Shown here: one piece after another, positions 17,059 through 26,947 of the stretch
How positions within the stretch are numbered: the first letter of the stretch is position 1
Layout: each line of letters opens with the position of its first letter
Assembly (NCBI GenBank): GCA_947259075.1
Contig: CAMYKQ010000062.1
Span: 87,159 to 151,158, forward strand
Length of the DNA stretch: 64,000 bases
DNA from: an uncultured Gammaproteobacteria bacterium
GTDB taxonomy: Bacteria; Pseudomonadota; Gammaproteobacteria; DRLM01
Direction: 5' to 3'
The notes under the pieces: model-generated
What the model was told of the DNA's origin: nothing
The model's input: the letters and a program-made list of their open reading frames with translations, nothing else
Databases searched by the model: none
Made by a program: the position numbers and the translations under genes

Positions 17059-17084
17059 CTCATCCCATCCCTCTCCCTGGGGGG
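17059..17084 (-). repeat. Copy of the CCCTCTCCC-type intergenic palindrome
   Basis: The sequence ctcatcccatccctctccctgggg matches one half of the inverted doublet at 57904-58005 and the copy at 44981-45015. It lies just downstream of the pycB stop and could also act in termination. The right arm is degraded. Confidence 0.5.
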
Positions 17085-17112
17085 CTAATTCGATAGCTTG
17101 TTAAGCATAATT

Positions 17113-18930
17113 TCACGCGATCTCGATCAAGGCCTCGTCGGGATTCACCGCATCGCCCTTAGCGACATGCACGGCGCTGATTCTGCCGCTGATGGGTGCA
17201 TGCACTTCGGTTTCCATTTTCATGGCCTCGGTGATGAGCACGGGATCGCCTTCCTTCACTTCATCGCCCACTTTCACCAGCACATCGACGATGGTGCCGG
17301 GCATGGAAGTGGTGACGTGGCCAGGCGCCTGCGCCTTGGGACGGCGGCTGCCTTTTACGTTGCGGGCGCCGCCGTTGTCGCTGGCGTCGAGTTCTTCGAG
17401 GGTCTCCACCATGATTTCTTCGGGGCTGCCATCGACGGAGACATAAAAAGGGCGGCGGTTTTGATTTTTGTGTCCCGCGCCGGTGACGTGGATGTGATAG
17501 GTCTCGCCGTGCATGGTGACGTTAAATTCCACCGGCACGGTGCCTTTCTGCACGGCAGCGGCCGTGGCGGCGTCTTCCAAGGGTTCGGGCATCAGCGTGC
17601 CGGCTTGGCGTTGTTCGAGAAAGGCGCGGGCGATGTCGGGGAACATGGCGAAACTCAAGACGTCTTCGTCGCTGCTGGCGAGATTACCGATCTCATCCTT
17701 GAGCGTATGCATTTCCGCCTTGAGCAAATCGGCGGGGCGGCAATCGATCACATCTTCGTTGCCGATGGCTTGCTGGCGCACGATGCCGTTCACTTTGCCC
17801 GGCGGGCGGCCGTAACGGCCTTGCAGATAGAACTTCACCTCGTTGGTGATGCTTTTATAACGGCTGCCGGTGATGACGTTGAGCACCGCCTGGGTGCCGA
17901 CGATTTGCGAAGTGGGCGTGACCAGCGGCGGATAACCTAAATCTTCACGCACCCGCGGCACTTCATCGAGCACCGCGCTCATGTGGTCAAGCGCGCCTTG
18001 CTCGCGCAGCTGATTGGCGAGATTGGAGATCATGCCGCCGGGAATTTGATTGACTTGTACCCGGGTATCAATGCCGGTGAATTCGCTTTCGAAGCGCTGG
18101 TATTTTTTGCGCACATGATAGAAATACATGCCGATCTCTTGCAGCAGCGGCAGGTCGAGGCCGGTGTCGTATTCGGTATTTTTCAGCGCTGCCACCATGC
18201 TCTCGGTGGGCGGATGACTGGTGCCGCCGGAGAAGGGTGAGATGGCGGTATCGATGTTGAGGCAGCCGCTCTCGATGGCCTTCAATTGACACATGCTGGC
18301 GAGGCCGGCGGTGGCGTGAGAGTGCAGATGAATCGGCAGTTTCACCGCTTTTTTCAGCGCAGTCACCAGTTCGGCGGTGACATAGGGCGTGAGCAGGCCG
18401 GCCATGTCTTTGATGGCGAGGCTGTCGCAACCTAGCTGTTCCAGCTCGCGGGCCATGGCCACGAATTGCTCGATGCCGTGCACCGGACTGGTGGTGTAAC
18501 AGATCGTGCCCTGCGCGTGTTTGCCCGCGGCCTTCACCGCCTCGATGGAGACACGCAGATTGCGCACGTCGTTGAGCGCATCGAAGACGCGGAACACGTC
18601 CATGCCGTTGACCGCGGCACGGGCGACGAAGGCGCGCACTACATCATCGGAGTAGTGGCGGTAGCCCAGCAGGTTTTGCCCGCGCAACAACATTTGCAGG
18701 CGTGAATTGGGCAGGGCTTCGCGGAGTTTGCGCAGGCGTTCCCACGGGTCTTCTTTCAAATAGCGCAGGCAACTGTCGAAGGTGGCGCCGCCCCACATTT
18801 CCAGTGACCAGAAACCCGCTTTGTCGAGTTTGGCGCAGATGGGCAGCATGTCCTCGGTGCGCATGCGGGTGGCGATGAGCGACTGGTGCGCATCGCGCAA
18901 TATGGTTTCGGTGATCTGAACGCGGGGCAT
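17113..18930 (-). CDS. pycB: Pyruvate carboxylase subunit B (carboxyltransferase plus biotin carrier)
   Basis: This 605-residue protein starts at an ATG behind aaggtgag; an in-frame GTG lies 9 bases upstream. Residues ~1-280 form the carboxyltransferase barrel, with the metal/substrate motifs ETILRDAHQSLIATRMRTED and HLHSHATAGLA. A PYC/OADA domain follows. The C-terminal ~75 residues are a biotinyl domain with the biotinylation site EAMKMETEV and the lead GTIVDVLVKVGDEVKEGDPVL. Subunits of this type carboxylate pyruvate to oxaloacetate, or decarboxylate oxaloacetate in sodium pumps. The adjacent biotin carboxylase and the absence of beta/gamma pump subunits favour pyruvate carboxylase and an anaplerotic role. 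Confidence 0.9.
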   Translation of the reverse strand: MPRVQITETILRDAHQSLIATRMRTEDMLPICAKLDKAGFWSLEMWGGATFDSCLRYLKEDPWERLRKLREALPNSRLQMLLRGQNLLGYRHYSDDVVRAFVARAAVNGMDVFRVFDALNDVRNLRVSIEAVKAAGKHAQGTICYTTSPVHGIEQFVAMARELEQLGCDSLAIKDMAGLLTPYVTAELVTALKKAVKLPIHLHSHATAGLASMCQLKAIESGCLNIDTAISPFSGGTSHPPTESMVAALKNTEYDTGLDLPLLQEIGMYFYHVRKKYQRFESEFTGIDTRVQVNQIPGGMISNLANQLREQGALDHMSAVLDEVPRVREDLGYPPLVTPTSQIVGTQAVLNVITGSRYKSITNEVKFYLQGRYGRPPGKVNGIVRQQAIGNEDVIDCRPADLLKAEMHTLKDEIGNLASSDEDVLSFAMFPDIARAFLEQRQAGTLMPEPLEDAATAAAVQKGTVPVEFNVTMHGETYHIHVTGAGHKNQNRRPFYVSVDGSPEEIMVETLEELDASDNGGARNVKGSRRPKAQAPGHVTTSMPGTIVDVLVKVGDEVKEGDPVLITEAMKMETEVHAPISGRISAVHVAKGDAVNPDEALIEIA

Positions 18931-18981
18931 GATACTCACCTTGTGTTAGTTGCTTTGTTCCACGAATCGTCGTGTGCGTTT

Positions 18982-20400
18982 TTACATACCCAGTTGCGCG
19001 GCGATGGCGGCGCTGATGGCCGCCGCCAGCTCCCGCGGCGGACGGCGCACGGAATAGTCCGTCAGCTCGGGATGCATCTCCACGAAACTGGTGTCGAATT
19101 CGCCCAAACGGAATTCCGCTGATTTGAGTATTTCCAAGTGATAGGGGATGGTGGTTTTCACGCCATAGACGCCGATGTCCTGCAGCGCGCGCGCGGCACG
19201 GGGGATGAGTTGTTCCCAGGTCAGCGCCCATACCGTGAGCTTGGCGCACATGGAGTCGTAATGCGGCGGCAGTTCGTAACCGGTGTAAATCGCCGCGTCG
19301 GTGCGCACGCCCGGCCCGCCTGGGGCGAAATAGCGGGTGATGCGGCCGAAGCTGGGGAGAAAATCATTCTTGGGGTCTTCGGCGTTGATGCGGAATTCCA
19401 TGGCGTAACCGCGGCGTTTAATATCGCGCTGCTTGAAGGGCAAGGGCAGGCCGGCGGCGATGCGGATCTGCTCCTGCACGATGTCGATGCCGGTGATCTG
19501 CTCGGTGACGGTGTGCTCGACTTGCAGGCGGGTGTTCATCTCCATGAAGTAAAAATTGCCGTCCTGGTCCATGAGGAATTCCACGGTACCCGCATTTTGA
19601 TACTTCACCGCCTTGGCGGCGCGCACCGCCATCTTGCCCAGGGTCTTGCGTTGTTCTTCGCTGAGCTGCGGCGAGGGGGCGATCTCCAGCAGCTTTTGAT
19701 GGCGGCGTTGAATCGAGCAATCGCGCTCGAAGAGATGCACCACGTGCCCATAGTGATCGGCGAGGATTTGGAATTCGATGTGACGCGGATTGACGATGCA
19801 TTTCTCGACGAAGACGTCGGCGCTGCCGAAGGCCTTGGTGGCCTCGGAAACCACGCGAACGTAATTACGGCGTAAATCCGCCTCGTTTTCGCAACGGCGG
19901 ATGCCGCGCCCGCCGCCGCCGGAGGTCGCCTTCAGCATTACCGGATAACCGATCTCGCGGGAAATATCCGCCGCTTCGTCCACGCCGGCGACGCTGCCCT
20001 CGCTGCCCGGGGTGACGGGGATGCCGGCCTTGATCATCGCCTTGCGCGCGGCGACTTTGTCACCCATATTGCGGATCACCGAGGCGGGCGGGCCGATGAA
20101 GCGGATGCCGCGCCGGGCGCAGATGTCGGCGAGCAGGGGGTTCTCGGAGAGGAAGCCATAGCCGGGATGGAGAGCGTCGCAACCGGTGGCCACCGCGAGA
20201 TTGACGATGCGGTTGGCATTGAGATAACCGGCCACCGAGTCGGGGCCGATGTTGTAGGATTCGTCGGCCTTTTTGAGGTGCAGACTGTGGCGGTCGGCGT
20301 CGGTGTAAATCGCCACGGAGGTGATGCCCATTTCGGCGCAGGCCCGCACGATGCGCACCGCGATCTCGCCGCGGTTGGCGATGAGGATCTTCTCAATCAA
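18982..20400 (-). CDS. pycA: Pyruvate carboxylase subunit A (biotin carboxylase)
   Basis: The biotin carboxylase subunit uses ATP and bicarbonate to carboxylate biotin on the partner subunit. A TTG start at 20400 is chosen because aaggag lies just upstream and the N-terminus then reads MIEKILIANRGEIAVRI, the usual beginning. The frame is also open from an ATG at 20430. The ATP-grasp motifs KATSGGGGRGIR, the VEFLMD segment and the active-site EMNTRLQVEHTVTE are intact. The 472-residue length is normal for AccC-like proteins. It lies 51 bases upstream of pycB, in one operon. AccC of acetyl-CoA carboxylase is the main alternative; the pairing with pycB argues against it. Confidence 0.88.
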   Translation of the reverse strand: MIEKILIANRGEIAVRIVRACAEMGITSVAIYTDADRHSLHLKKADESYNIGPDSVAGYLNANRIVNLAVATGCDALHPGYGFLSENPLLADICARRGIRFIGPPASVIRNMGDKVAARKAMIKAGIPVTPGSEGSVAGVDEAADISREIGYPVMLKATSGGGGRGIRRCENEADLRRNYVRVVSEATKAFGSADVFVEKCIVNPRHIEFQILADHYGHVVHLFERDCSIQRRHQKLLEIAPSPQLSEEQRKTLGKMAVRAAKAVKYQNAGTVEFLMDQDGNFYFMEMNTRLQVEHTVTEQITGIDIVQEQIRIAAGLPLPFKQRDIKRRGYAMEFRINAEDPKNDFLPSFGRITRYFAPGGPGVRTDAAIYTGYELPPHYDSMCAKLTVWALTWEQLIPRAARALQDIGVYGVKTTIPYHLEILKSAEFRLGEFDTSFVEMHPELTDYSVRRPPRELAAAISAAIAAQLGM

Positions 20401-20600
20401 GGGGGCGGCTCCTTGGTTGATACCGTGCATCCTTGGTTAGGACCACGCTATCCGCTTGTTTTATTAGTATCCTTCGCGGAAGACCCATCCCCTACTCCTC
20501 CATTGAGCGCGTCAAGCAGCCAGCCCATGTTTCTACGGAAATACCCAAAGGAAGTCAAGCGCAATTGACTGGATTCGCTGCATTTTTGCGATCGATTCCT

Positions 20601-20629
20601 TTGACAGGGGCGCGTGCAAAATATATGAT
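20601..20629 (+). promoter_or_regulatory. Near-consensus sigma-70 promoter for yceD-rpmF-plsX-fab operon
   Basis: A perfect -35 hexamer TTGACA (20601-20606) and a -10 TATGAT (20624-20629) are separated by exactly 17 bases. Transcription would start at about 20636-20637, only 2-3 bases before the yceD ATG at 20639, so the yceD message is predicted to be almost leaderless. Confidence 0.8.
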
Positions 20630-20638
20630 TGCGCGCTT

Positions 20639-21151
20639 ATGTCAAACCGCCTGCCCGACTTTATCGACCCAGTCCGCTACGCCGACACCAAACAAGCGCT
20701 CGCGGGCGCCGTCCCCTTCAGCCGCATGCAGCGTTTGACGGACATCGTATCCAATCGCGATGGCGTCGCTGAAGTGGAGCTGCTGTTTGACGTCGATGCG
20801 CAAGGCACGCGCACCGTGCACGGCCGGGTGCGCACGGAAGTGTGGCTGGCTTGTCAGCGCTGTTTGCAGCCGATGAGTCTGCCGGTGGATTCGGTGATCA
20901 GTTTAGGCATCATCGCCACGGAGCATGACGCCGAGCGCTTGCCCGAGGCCTATGATCCGCTGCTGGTCGGCGATCAACCCTTGCCGCTGGCCGAGCTGGT
21001 GGAAGACGAAATATTGCTGACACTCCCCGCGTTCCCCCGTCACGAGGCGGGCGTGTGTGTGGCGGCCACTAGCGTTACGCAAGCGCCGGTGGCGGAAGCG
21101 GAGGAGAAACCCAATCCGTTTGCGGTGCTGGCCCGTTTGAAGTCGAACTGA
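20639..21151 (+). CDS. yceD: YceD/DUF177 family protein
   Basis: This 170-residue protein belongs to the DUF177 family, in which a conserved cysteine pair binds metal. The corresponding motif here is WLACQRCLQPMSLPVDS. The acidic segment YDPLLVGDQPLPLAELVEDEILLTLPAFPRH, here given as one stretch in two halves, is also typical. The family is linked to 23S rRNA accumulation in bacteria and plants and almost always precedes rpmF. The start at 20639 gives the usual N-terminus (NRLPDFIDPVRYADTKQAL). It has no Shine-Dalgarno sequence because the promoter abuts the start. Confidence 0.93.
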   Translation: MSNRLPDFIDPVRYADTKQALAGAVPFSRMQRLTDIVSNRDGVAEVELLFDVDAQGTRTVHGRVRTEVWLACQRCLQPMSLPVDSVISLGIIATEHDAERLPEAYDPLLVGDQPLPLAELVEDEILLTLPAFPRHEAGVCVAATSVTQAPVAEAEEKPNPFAVLARLKSN

Positions 21152-21197
21152 AGCCGGCGTGCCGGCATGAGTATTAATTTTTAATAGGAGCGTTACC

Positions 21198-21377
21198 ATG
21201 GCTGTTCAACAAAATCGTAAAACCCCCTCCAAGCGCGGCATGCGCCGTGCGCACGATAGCTTGAGCGAGAAGGCTCTGTCGGTGGACAGCACCTCCGGCG
21301 AGACCCATCTGCGCCACCACATCACCCCCAATGGCTACTACCGCGGCCGCAAGGTGCTCAACACCAAGGGCGAATAA
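21198..21377 (+). CDS. rpmF: 50S ribosomal protein L32
   Basis: This 59-residue basic protein starts [20 protein letters not shown], the characteristic L32 N-terminus, and ends [20 protein letters not shown] plus TKGE. It lacks the zinc-binding cysteines found in some L32 proteins, as expected for the gammaproteobacterial form. The ribosome binding site aatagga precedes the ATG. It lies between yceD and plsX, its standard position, and couples ribosome and lipid synthesis. Confidence 0.98.
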   Translation: MAVQQNRKTPSKRGMRRAHDSLSEKALSVDSTSGETHLRHHITPNGYYRGRKVLNTKGE

Positions 21378-21380
21378 GGC

Positions 21381-22403
21381 TTGAGCCTCACCATTGCCCT
21401 GGACGGCATGGGGGGCGACCACGGACCGCCGGTGGTTGTCCCCGCAGCACTGCATGCCCTGACGGAACAGACCGATTTGAAGTTGATCTTGGTGGGCGAC
21501 CGCGAGGTCCTCGAGACGGCCGTGCGCACGTTTGGCGGCCAGCTCGACGCACGCCTCAGCGTGCATCACGCCTCACAAACGGTGGCGATGGACGAATTAC
21601 CCTCGGCGGCCTTGCGCGGTAAAAAAGATTCCTCCATGCGGGTCGCCATCGACTTGGTGAAACAAGGCGTGGCCGCTGCTTGCGTCAGCGCCGGCAATAC
21701 CGGCGCGCTGATGGCCACCGCGCGCTTCGTGCTCAAGACCCTGCCCGGCATTGACCGTCCCGCCATTTGCTCCGCCTTGCCCTCCATCAAGGGCCATACC
21801 CATATGCTGGATCTGGGCGCTAATGTGGATTCCGACGCCGAGACCCTGTTCCAATTCGCGGTGATGGGCGCGGCCTTGACCAGCGCGGTGGAAAATATCC
21901 CCTCGCCGCGCGTCGGCCTGCTCAACATCGGCGCGGAAGAGATGAAAGGCAATGAGCGGGTGAAAGAGGCCGGGCGCCTGCTGGCGGCCAGCCGCTTGAA
22001 TTACGTCGGCTTCATCGAGGGCGATGATATTTACAGCGGCGCGGTGGACGTGGTGGTGTGCGACGGTTTCGTCGGCAATGTGGCCCTCAAGACCAGCGAG
22101 GGCGTGGCGCGCATGATCCGTCATTATATGGAGCAGGAATTCCTCCGCAGCCCCCTCACCAAACTGGTGGGCGCGCTGGCCCTGCCGGTGCTCAAATCCT
22201 TCCGCGCCAAGATCGACCCCCGGCAGTATAATGGCGCCAGCCTGCTGGGTTTGCAGGGCATCGTTATTAAGAGTCACGGCGGCGCAGACATCATCGCCTA
22301 CGCCAACGCCATCAAGGAAGCGGGGCTGGAGGTGCGCAAGGCGGTGCCGCAACGCATCAGCAAGTTCCTCGAAGAGCAATTAATAGAGAGGCGCGCGGTT
22401 TGA
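21381..22403 (+). CDS. plsX: Phosphate acyltransferase PlsX
   Basis: This 340-residue enzyme forms acyl-phosphate from acyl-ACP for phospholipid synthesis. A TTG start, 3 bases after the rpmF stop, gives the family N-terminus [18 protein letters not shown]. Other family signatures are [26 protein letters not shown], seen in two adjacent segments, and [15 protein letters not shown]. The stop overlaps the fabH start (TTGA). It is probably a peripheral membrane protein. Confidence 0.96.
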   Translation: MSLTIALDGMGGDHGPPVVVPAALHALTEQTDLKLILVGDREVLETAVRTFGGQLDARLSVHHASQTVAMDELPSAALRGKKDSSMRVAIDLVKQGVAAACVSAGNTGALMATARFVLKTLPGIDRPAICSALPSIKGHTHMLDLGANVDSDAETLFQFAVMGAALTSAVENIPSPRVGLLNIGAEEMKGNERVKEAGRLLAASRLNYVGFIEGDDIYSGAVDVVVCDGFVGNVALKTSEGVARMIRHYMEQEFLRSPLTKLVGALALPVLKSFRAKIDPRQYNGASLLGLQGIVIKSHGGADIIAYANAIKEAGLEVRKAVPQRISKFLEEQLIERRAV

Positions 22404-23368
22404 CGCATTCCCAAGTCATAGGCACCGGCGGTTATCTGCCCGAGAAGGTGTTGACCAATGCCGAGCTGGAAACCATGGTGGAGACCAGCGATGCGTGGAT
22501 CTTCGAGCGCACCGGCATTCGCGAGCGCCACATCGCCGCGCCGGAGCAAACCACTTGCGACCTGGCCGAGGCCGCCGCGCGCCGCGCCATCGAGGCCGCG
22601 GGCATCAGCGCGCCAGACATCGATTTGATTATCGTCGCCACCACCACGCCCGACCAAGTATTTCCCAGCACCGCCTGTCTGCTGCAGCAGCGTTTGGGCA
22701 TCCAAGGTTGCGCCGCGTTCGATTTGCAGGCGGTGTGCACCGGCTTTGTCTATGCCCTGGACGTCGCGGACAAATTCATCCGCACCGGCAGCGCGCGCCA
22801 CGCCTTGGTGGTGGGCGCGGAAACCCTGTCGCGCATCATCGACTGGAGCGATCGCGGCACCTGTGTGTTGTTCGGCGACGGCGCCGGCGCGGTAGTGCTG
22901 AGCGCCAGTGACAAGCCCGGCATCCTTTCGAGCCATCTGCACGCCGACGGCCGCTACGAACCCTTGCTCACCGTGCCCGCCGGTATTTCGCGCGGCTACG
23001 ATAAAGTCCAGGCGGGGCAGGCCTTCATTCACATGCAGGGCCGCGAAGTATTTAAAGTGGCGGTGAACACCCTGGGTGGCTTGGTCGATGAAACCATGCA
23101 GGCCAATGGCCTGCAGCGCTCGGATGTGGACTGGCTGGTGCCGCATCAGGCCAATTACCGCATCATCGAAGCCACCGCGAAAAAAATGAGCCTGCCGATG
23201 GACCGCGTCGTCGTCACCGTGCAAGAACACGGCAACACCTCGGCGGCGTCCATACCTTTAGCCTTCGACGTCGCGGTGCGTGACGGCCGTATCCAGCGCG
23301 GCGACACGGTATTGCTGGAGGCCTTTGGCGCGGGCTTCACCTGGGGTTCGGTGTTGTTGAACTATTAA
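22400..23368 (+). CDS. fabH: Beta-ketoacyl-ACP synthase III
   Basis: This 322-residue enzyme condenses acetyl-CoA with malonyl-ACP to start fatty-acid synthesis. The Cys-His-Asn triad is visible: Cys in [14 protein letters not shown] (near residue 114), His in [10 protein letters not shown] and Asn in [13 protein letters not shown]. The start is TTG, overlapping the plsX stop by 4 bases. N-terminal [19 protein letters not shown] is typical. Translational coupling with plsX is likely. Confidence 0.97.
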   Translation: MTHSQVIGTGGYLPEKVLTNAELETMVETSDAWIFERTGIRERHIAAPEQTTCDLAEAAARRAIEAAGISAPDIDLIIVATTTPDQVFPSTACLLQQRLGIQGCAAFDLQAVCTGFVYALDVADKFIRTGSARHALVVGAETLSRIIDWSDRGTCVLFGDGAGAVVLSASDKPGILSSHLHADGRYEPLLTVPAGISRGYDKVQAGQAFIHMQGREVFKVAVNTLGGLVDETMQANGLQRSDVDWLVPHQANYRIIEATAKKMSLPMDRVVVTVQEHGNTSAASIPLAFDVAVRDGRIQRGDTVLLEAFGAGFTWGSVLLNY

Positions 23369-23441
23369 ACGGCCAGCCTTCGCGGCGTGAAGTTTCGTTT
23401 TATCCGTATTTAAAATATCCCTGCGTTTTCGAGGATCAGTT

Positions 23442-24374
23442 ATGTCATTTGCGTGCATCTTTCCCGGCCAAGGCTCACAGTCAGTGGGTATGCTGGCGGC
23501 GCTGGCCGAGGTCTACCCAGAAGTGCAAGCCACTTTCACCACGGCCTCCGAGGTGCTGGGTTATGACCTGTGGGCGCTGACACAAAACGGCCCCGAAGAC
23601 GCGCTCAACCGCACCGATCAAACCCAGCCCGCGATGTTGGCCGCCGGCGTGGCAGTGTGGCGGGTGTGGCAGGCGCGGCAAGGGCCGCAACCCGCTTTTA
23701 TGGCGGGTCATAGCCTGGGTGAATACACTGCCCTGGTCTGCGCCGGGGCTTTGAAATTCGAACAGGCGGTGGCGGCGGTGGCCGAGCGCGGGCGCTATAT
23801 GCAGGAGGCCGTGCCCGCCGGGCAGGGGGCGATGGCGGCGATACTCGGTTTGGACGACGCGGCGGTGATCGCCGCCTGCGACGGCGCCGCGCAAGACGAA
23901 GTGGTCTCGGCGGTGAATTTCAATTCACCGGGCCAAGTGGTGATCGCCGGCGCCGCCGCCGCGGTGGCGCGCGCGCTTGAACTCGCGAAACAGGCGGGGG
24001 CGAAACGCGCGGTGATGTTGCCCGTGAGCGTGCCCTCGCATTGCAGTTTGATGGGGCCGGCGGCGGAACGCATGGCCATCTATTTGGAAAAATTGGACGT
24101 GAGCGCGCCCGCTATCCCCGTCATCAATAATGTGGACGTGGCTAGCGGCCAAGATCCGCAGGCGCTACGCCAGGCGCTGGTGCGGCAATTGGTCAGCCCG
24201 GTGCGCTGGGTGGAAACGATTCAATTGCTGGCCCAACACGGCGTGAAGAACGTGGTCGAATGCGGGCCGGGCAAGGTGCTCACGGGTTTGAACAAGCGTA
24301 TCGAGCGGGAGATGACGGCGCTGGCGGTGTATGATCCCCAGAGCTTGGATGAGGCCTTAAATACGCTGGCATAA
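23442..24374 (+). CDS. fabD: Malonyl-CoA:ACP transacylase
   Basis: This 310-residue enzyme transfers malonyl from CoA to ACP. The N-terminal FPGQGSQSVGML, the nucleophile serine in GHSLGEYTALVCAGAL (near residue 91) and the catalytic histidine in SVPSHCSLMGPAAERM are all present. The gene lies 73 bases after fabH. Its length matches the family. Confidence 0.97.
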   Translation: MSFACIFPGQGSQSVGMLAALAEVYPEVQATFTTASEVLGYDLWALTQNGPEDALNRTDQTQPAMLAAGVAVWRVWQARQGPQPAFMAGHSLGEYTALVCAGALKFEQAVAAVAERGRYMQEAVPAGQGAMAAILGLDDAAVIAACDGAAQDEVVSAVNFNSPGQVVIAGAAAAVARALELAKQAGAKRAVMLPVSVPSHCSLMGPAAERMAIYLEKLDVSAPAIPVINNVDVASGQDPQALRQALVRQLVSPVRWVETIQLLAQHGVKNVVECGPGKVLTGLNKRIEREMTALAVYDPQSLDEALNTLA

Positions 24375-24391
24375 AGTAAAGGGAGGATCAC

Positions 24392-25135
24392 ATGTCACTG
24401 CAAAACGAAATCGCCCTCGTCACCGGTGCCAGCCGCGGCATCGGCCGCGCCATCGCCATCGCCTTGGGTAAAGCGGGCGCCACGGTGATCGGCACCGCGA
24501 CCTCGGCCTCCGGCGCGGAGAATATCAGCGCCTATTTGGCGGAGAGCGGCGTCAAAGGTACGGGCATGATGTTGAATGTCACCGATCCCGCCTCGGTGGA
24601 ACAGGTGATGGAGGCGATCCACAACGGCTTCGGCGCGCCGGGCATCTTGGTGAACAACGCGGGCATCACCCGCGACAATCTACTCATGCGCATGAAGGAC
24701 GAGGAGTGGGAGGACATCATCACCACCAATCTCACCTCGGTGTACCGCCTCAGCAAGGCCTGCCTGCGCGGCATGATGAAGGCGCGCAAGGGCCGCATCA
24801 TCAGCATCGCCTCCGTGGTGGGCGCCACCGGCAATCCGGGGCAGACCAATTACGCGGCGGCCAAGGCGGGTATTCTCGGCTTCACCAAGGCGCTGGCGCG
24901 CGAAGTGGCCTCGCGTAATATCACGGTCAACGCGGTGGCGCCGGGCTTCATCGACACCGACATGACCCGTGGTCTGCCCGAGGAACAGAAACAGGGTTTA
25001 TTGCAGTCCATCCCGTTGCAGCGTTTGGGCGAGGCCGATGAGATCGCGGCGGCGGTGGCTTTTCTCGCCTCGCCGCATGCGGCCTATATTACCGGACAAA
25101 CCTTGCATGTTAACGGTGGCATGCACATGAACTGA
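24392..25135 (+). CDS. fabG: 3-oxoacyl-ACP reductase
   Basis: This 247-residue short-chain dehydrogenase reduces 3-oxoacyl-ACP with NADPH. The cofactor motif GASRGIGRAIAIALGKAGA is at the N-terminus. The structural NNAG motif is at VNNAGITRDNLLMRM, and the catalytic Ser and Tyr-Lys fall in IISIASVVGATGNPGQTNYA followed by AAKAG. An agggagga ribosome binding site precedes the ATG. It follows fabD by 17 bases. Confidence 0.97.
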   Translation: MSLQNEIALVTGASRGIGRAIAIALGKAGATVIGTATSASGAENISAYLAESGVKGTGMMLNVTDPASVEQVMEAIHNGFGAPGILVNNAGITRDNLLMRMKDEEWEDIITTNLTSVYRLSKACLRGMMKARKGRIISIASVVGATGNPGQTNYAAAKAGILGFTKALAREVASRNITVNAVAPGFIDTDMTRGLPEEQKQGLLQSIPLQRLGEADEIAAAVAFLASPHAAYITGQTLHVNGGMHMN

Positions 25136-25307
25136 ACAATCAAATAGCTATTCTTTTGTTTTGAATGTATTGATTATTTATCGCATTGGAATCGCAAATA
25201 ACCTGGCGGCGGCGGGACCAGTTTTGTCTAGCTTCCCCGGACGCTTTCCAATACAATACCGTCCGCAGTTTTAGCCTGCACATAATTCTTTGGAGGAACT
25301 GTTTATC

Positions 25308-25544
25308 ATGAGCACTGTGCCAGAACGCGTCAAAAAAATCGTTATCGAGCAGCTGGGGGTGAAAGAGGAAGAAGTGAGTAATGAATCTTCCTTCGTTGAC
25401 GATCTTGGCGCCGACTCGCTCGACACCGTGGAGCTGGTCATGGCTCTCGAGGAAGAGTTCGAGTGCGAAATCCCCGATGAGGAAGCGGAGAAGATTACAA
25501 CGGTTCAACAAGCCATCGATTACGTCAATTCTCGTTTGGGCTAA
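25308..25544 (+). CDS. acpP: Acyl carrier protein
   Basis: This 78-residue, strongly acidic protein starts [19 protein letters not shown] and carries the phosphopantetheine serine in [19 protein letters not shown]. The ATG at 25308 has a tggagga ribosome binding site; an in-frame TTG 18 bases upstream overlaps that site and is unlikely to be used. A 172-base gap before it probably contains an additional promoter, usual for this abundant protein. A long inverted repeat follows the stop. Confidence 0.98.
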   Translation: MSTVPERVKKIVIEQLGVKEEEVSNESSFVDDLGADSLDTVELVMALEEEFECEIPDEEAEKITTVQQAIDYVNSRLG

Positions 25545-25545
25545 T

Positions 25546-25615
25546 ACACCAAATTCAAAGAAGGCCGCGTGGGATGCGTGCTACGTGTCCAGTGGCCTTC
25601 TTGATTAATTGGTGT
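25546..25615 (+). terminator. Long inverted repeat between acpP and fabF (terminator or attenuator)
   Basis: The left arm starts ACACCAAATTCAAAGAAGGCC at 25546 (20 bases quoted plus C) and the right arm (25594-25615) is GGCCTTCTTGATTAATTGGTGT. They pair with only a few mismatches over about 21 bp around a 27-base loop. The right arm contains T-rich stretches but no clean U-tract. The element starts one base after the acpP stop and could reduce read-through into fabF or protect the acpP 3' end. Confidence 0.65.
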
Positions 25616-25686
25616 GCCGCGCGAAGGATGGAACGCAACGCGCCGCGGTTCATGAAATCAGCATGCTAAGGGGAGCGGGCAGTAAG

Positions 25687-26931
25687 GTGGGTAATAAGAG
25701 ACGCGTCGTGATTACCGGCCTAGGGATGGTCAGTCCCTTGGGTCTGAACGTGCAGGATAACTGGGCGAACATCCTCGCGGGTAAGAGCGGTATTCGCGCA
25801 CTGGCTCATTTTGATGTCTCCGATTACGCCTGCCGCATCGGCGGCTCGGTGTGGGACTTCGACATCAATAATTACCTGCCGCCCAAGGAATCGCGGCGCA
25901 TGGACCCCTTCATCCATTACGGCATGGCGGCCGGCATCGAGGCCCTCAAGGATTCCGGTTTGGAGATCACCGAGGCCAATGCCGAACACATTGGTGTGGC
26001 CATCGGCGCGGGCATCGGCGGATTGCCGGGCATTGAGAAGGGCTATAAAGCCGTGCTCGATGGCGGTCCGCGCAAAGTTTCACCTTTCTTCATCCCCAGC
26101 AATATTATCAATATGATCTCGGGCAATCTCTCCATCATGTATGGATTGAAAGGCCCGAATATCGCCTATGTCACTGCCTGCACCACCGGCACCCACAGCA
26201 TCGGCGACGCGGGACGCATCATCGAATACGGCGATGCCGATGTGATGATCGCCGGCGGCGCCGAGATGGCGACCTCGCCCAGCGGCCTGGCCGGTTTCGC
26301 CGCGGCGCGCGCCCTGTCTACCCGCAACGACGACCCCGCCACCGCCAGCCGTCCCTTCGACCTGGACCGCGACGGTTTCGTGATGAGCGACGGCGCCGGT
26401 GTCGTGGTGCTGGAAGAATACGAACACGCCAAGAAACGCGGCGCCAAAATCTACGCGGAGCTCACCGGTTTCGGCATGAGCGGCGATGCTTATCACATGA
26501 CCCAGCCTTCCGAAGGCGGTGACGGTGCGCGCCGCTGTATGATCAACGCCCTGCGCAACGGCGGCATCAACGCCGCCGAAGTCGACTACATCAACGCCCA
26601 CGGCACCTCCACCCCGGCGGGCGACAAGGCCGAAACCGCGGCGGTGAAAGCGGCCTTCGGCGATCACGCCCGGCGCTTGGCGGTGAGCTCCACCAAATCC
26701 ATGACCGGTCATTTGCTCGGCGCGGCGGGCGGCGTCGAGGCCATCTTCACGGTGCTGGCGCTCCGCGATCAAGTGGCGCCGCCCACCATCAATCAATTCA
26801 CGGCCGACCCCGATTGCGATCTGGATTATGTGCCCAATGAGGCGCGCTCGATGAAGATCGAGGTGGCGTTGTCCAACTCCTTCGGTTTCGGCGGCACCAA
26901 CGGCACCCTGGTGTTCCGCAAACCGCGGTGA
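25687..26931 (+). CDS. fabF: Beta-ketoacyl-ACP synthase II
   Basis: This elongation condensing enzyme has 414 residues from a GTG at 25687. That start follows aaggggag and gives the usual N-terminus ([20 protein letters not shown]); the frame is open to a GTG-like start at 25609, which would add 26 atypical residues. The triad is complete: Cys in [14 protein letters not shown], His in [13 protein letters not shown] and His in [13 protein letters not shown]. The C-terminal [14 protein letters not shown] is canonical. Confidence 0.96.
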   Translation: MGNKRRVVITGLGMVSPLGLNVQDNWANILAGKSGIRALAHFDVSDYACRIGGSVWDFDINNYLPPKESRRMDPFIHYGMAAGIEALKDSGLEITEANAEHIGVAIGAGIGGLPGIEKGYKAVLDGGPRKVSPFFIPSNIINMISGNLSIMYGLKGPNIAYVTACTTGTHSIGDAGRIIEYGDADVMIAGGAEMATSPSGLAGFAAARALSTRNDDPATASRPFDLDRDGFVMSDGAGVVVLEEYEHAKKRGAKIYAELTGFGMSGDAYHMTQPSEGGDGARRCMINALRNGGINAAEVDYINAHGTSTPAGDKAETAAVKAAFGDHARRLAVSSTKSMTGHLLGAAGGVEAIFTVLALRDQVAPPTINQFTADPDCDLDYVPNEARSMKIEVALSNSFGFGGTNGTLVFRKPR

Positions 26932-26947
26932 GCAAACTCAGCCAGCC

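Noticed and set aside
17113..18930. Oxaloacetate decarboxylase sodium pump alpha subunit
   Set aside because: The beta and gamma subunit genes are absent from the window and a biotin carboxylase gene is adjacent, which fits two-subunit pyruvate carboxylase better.
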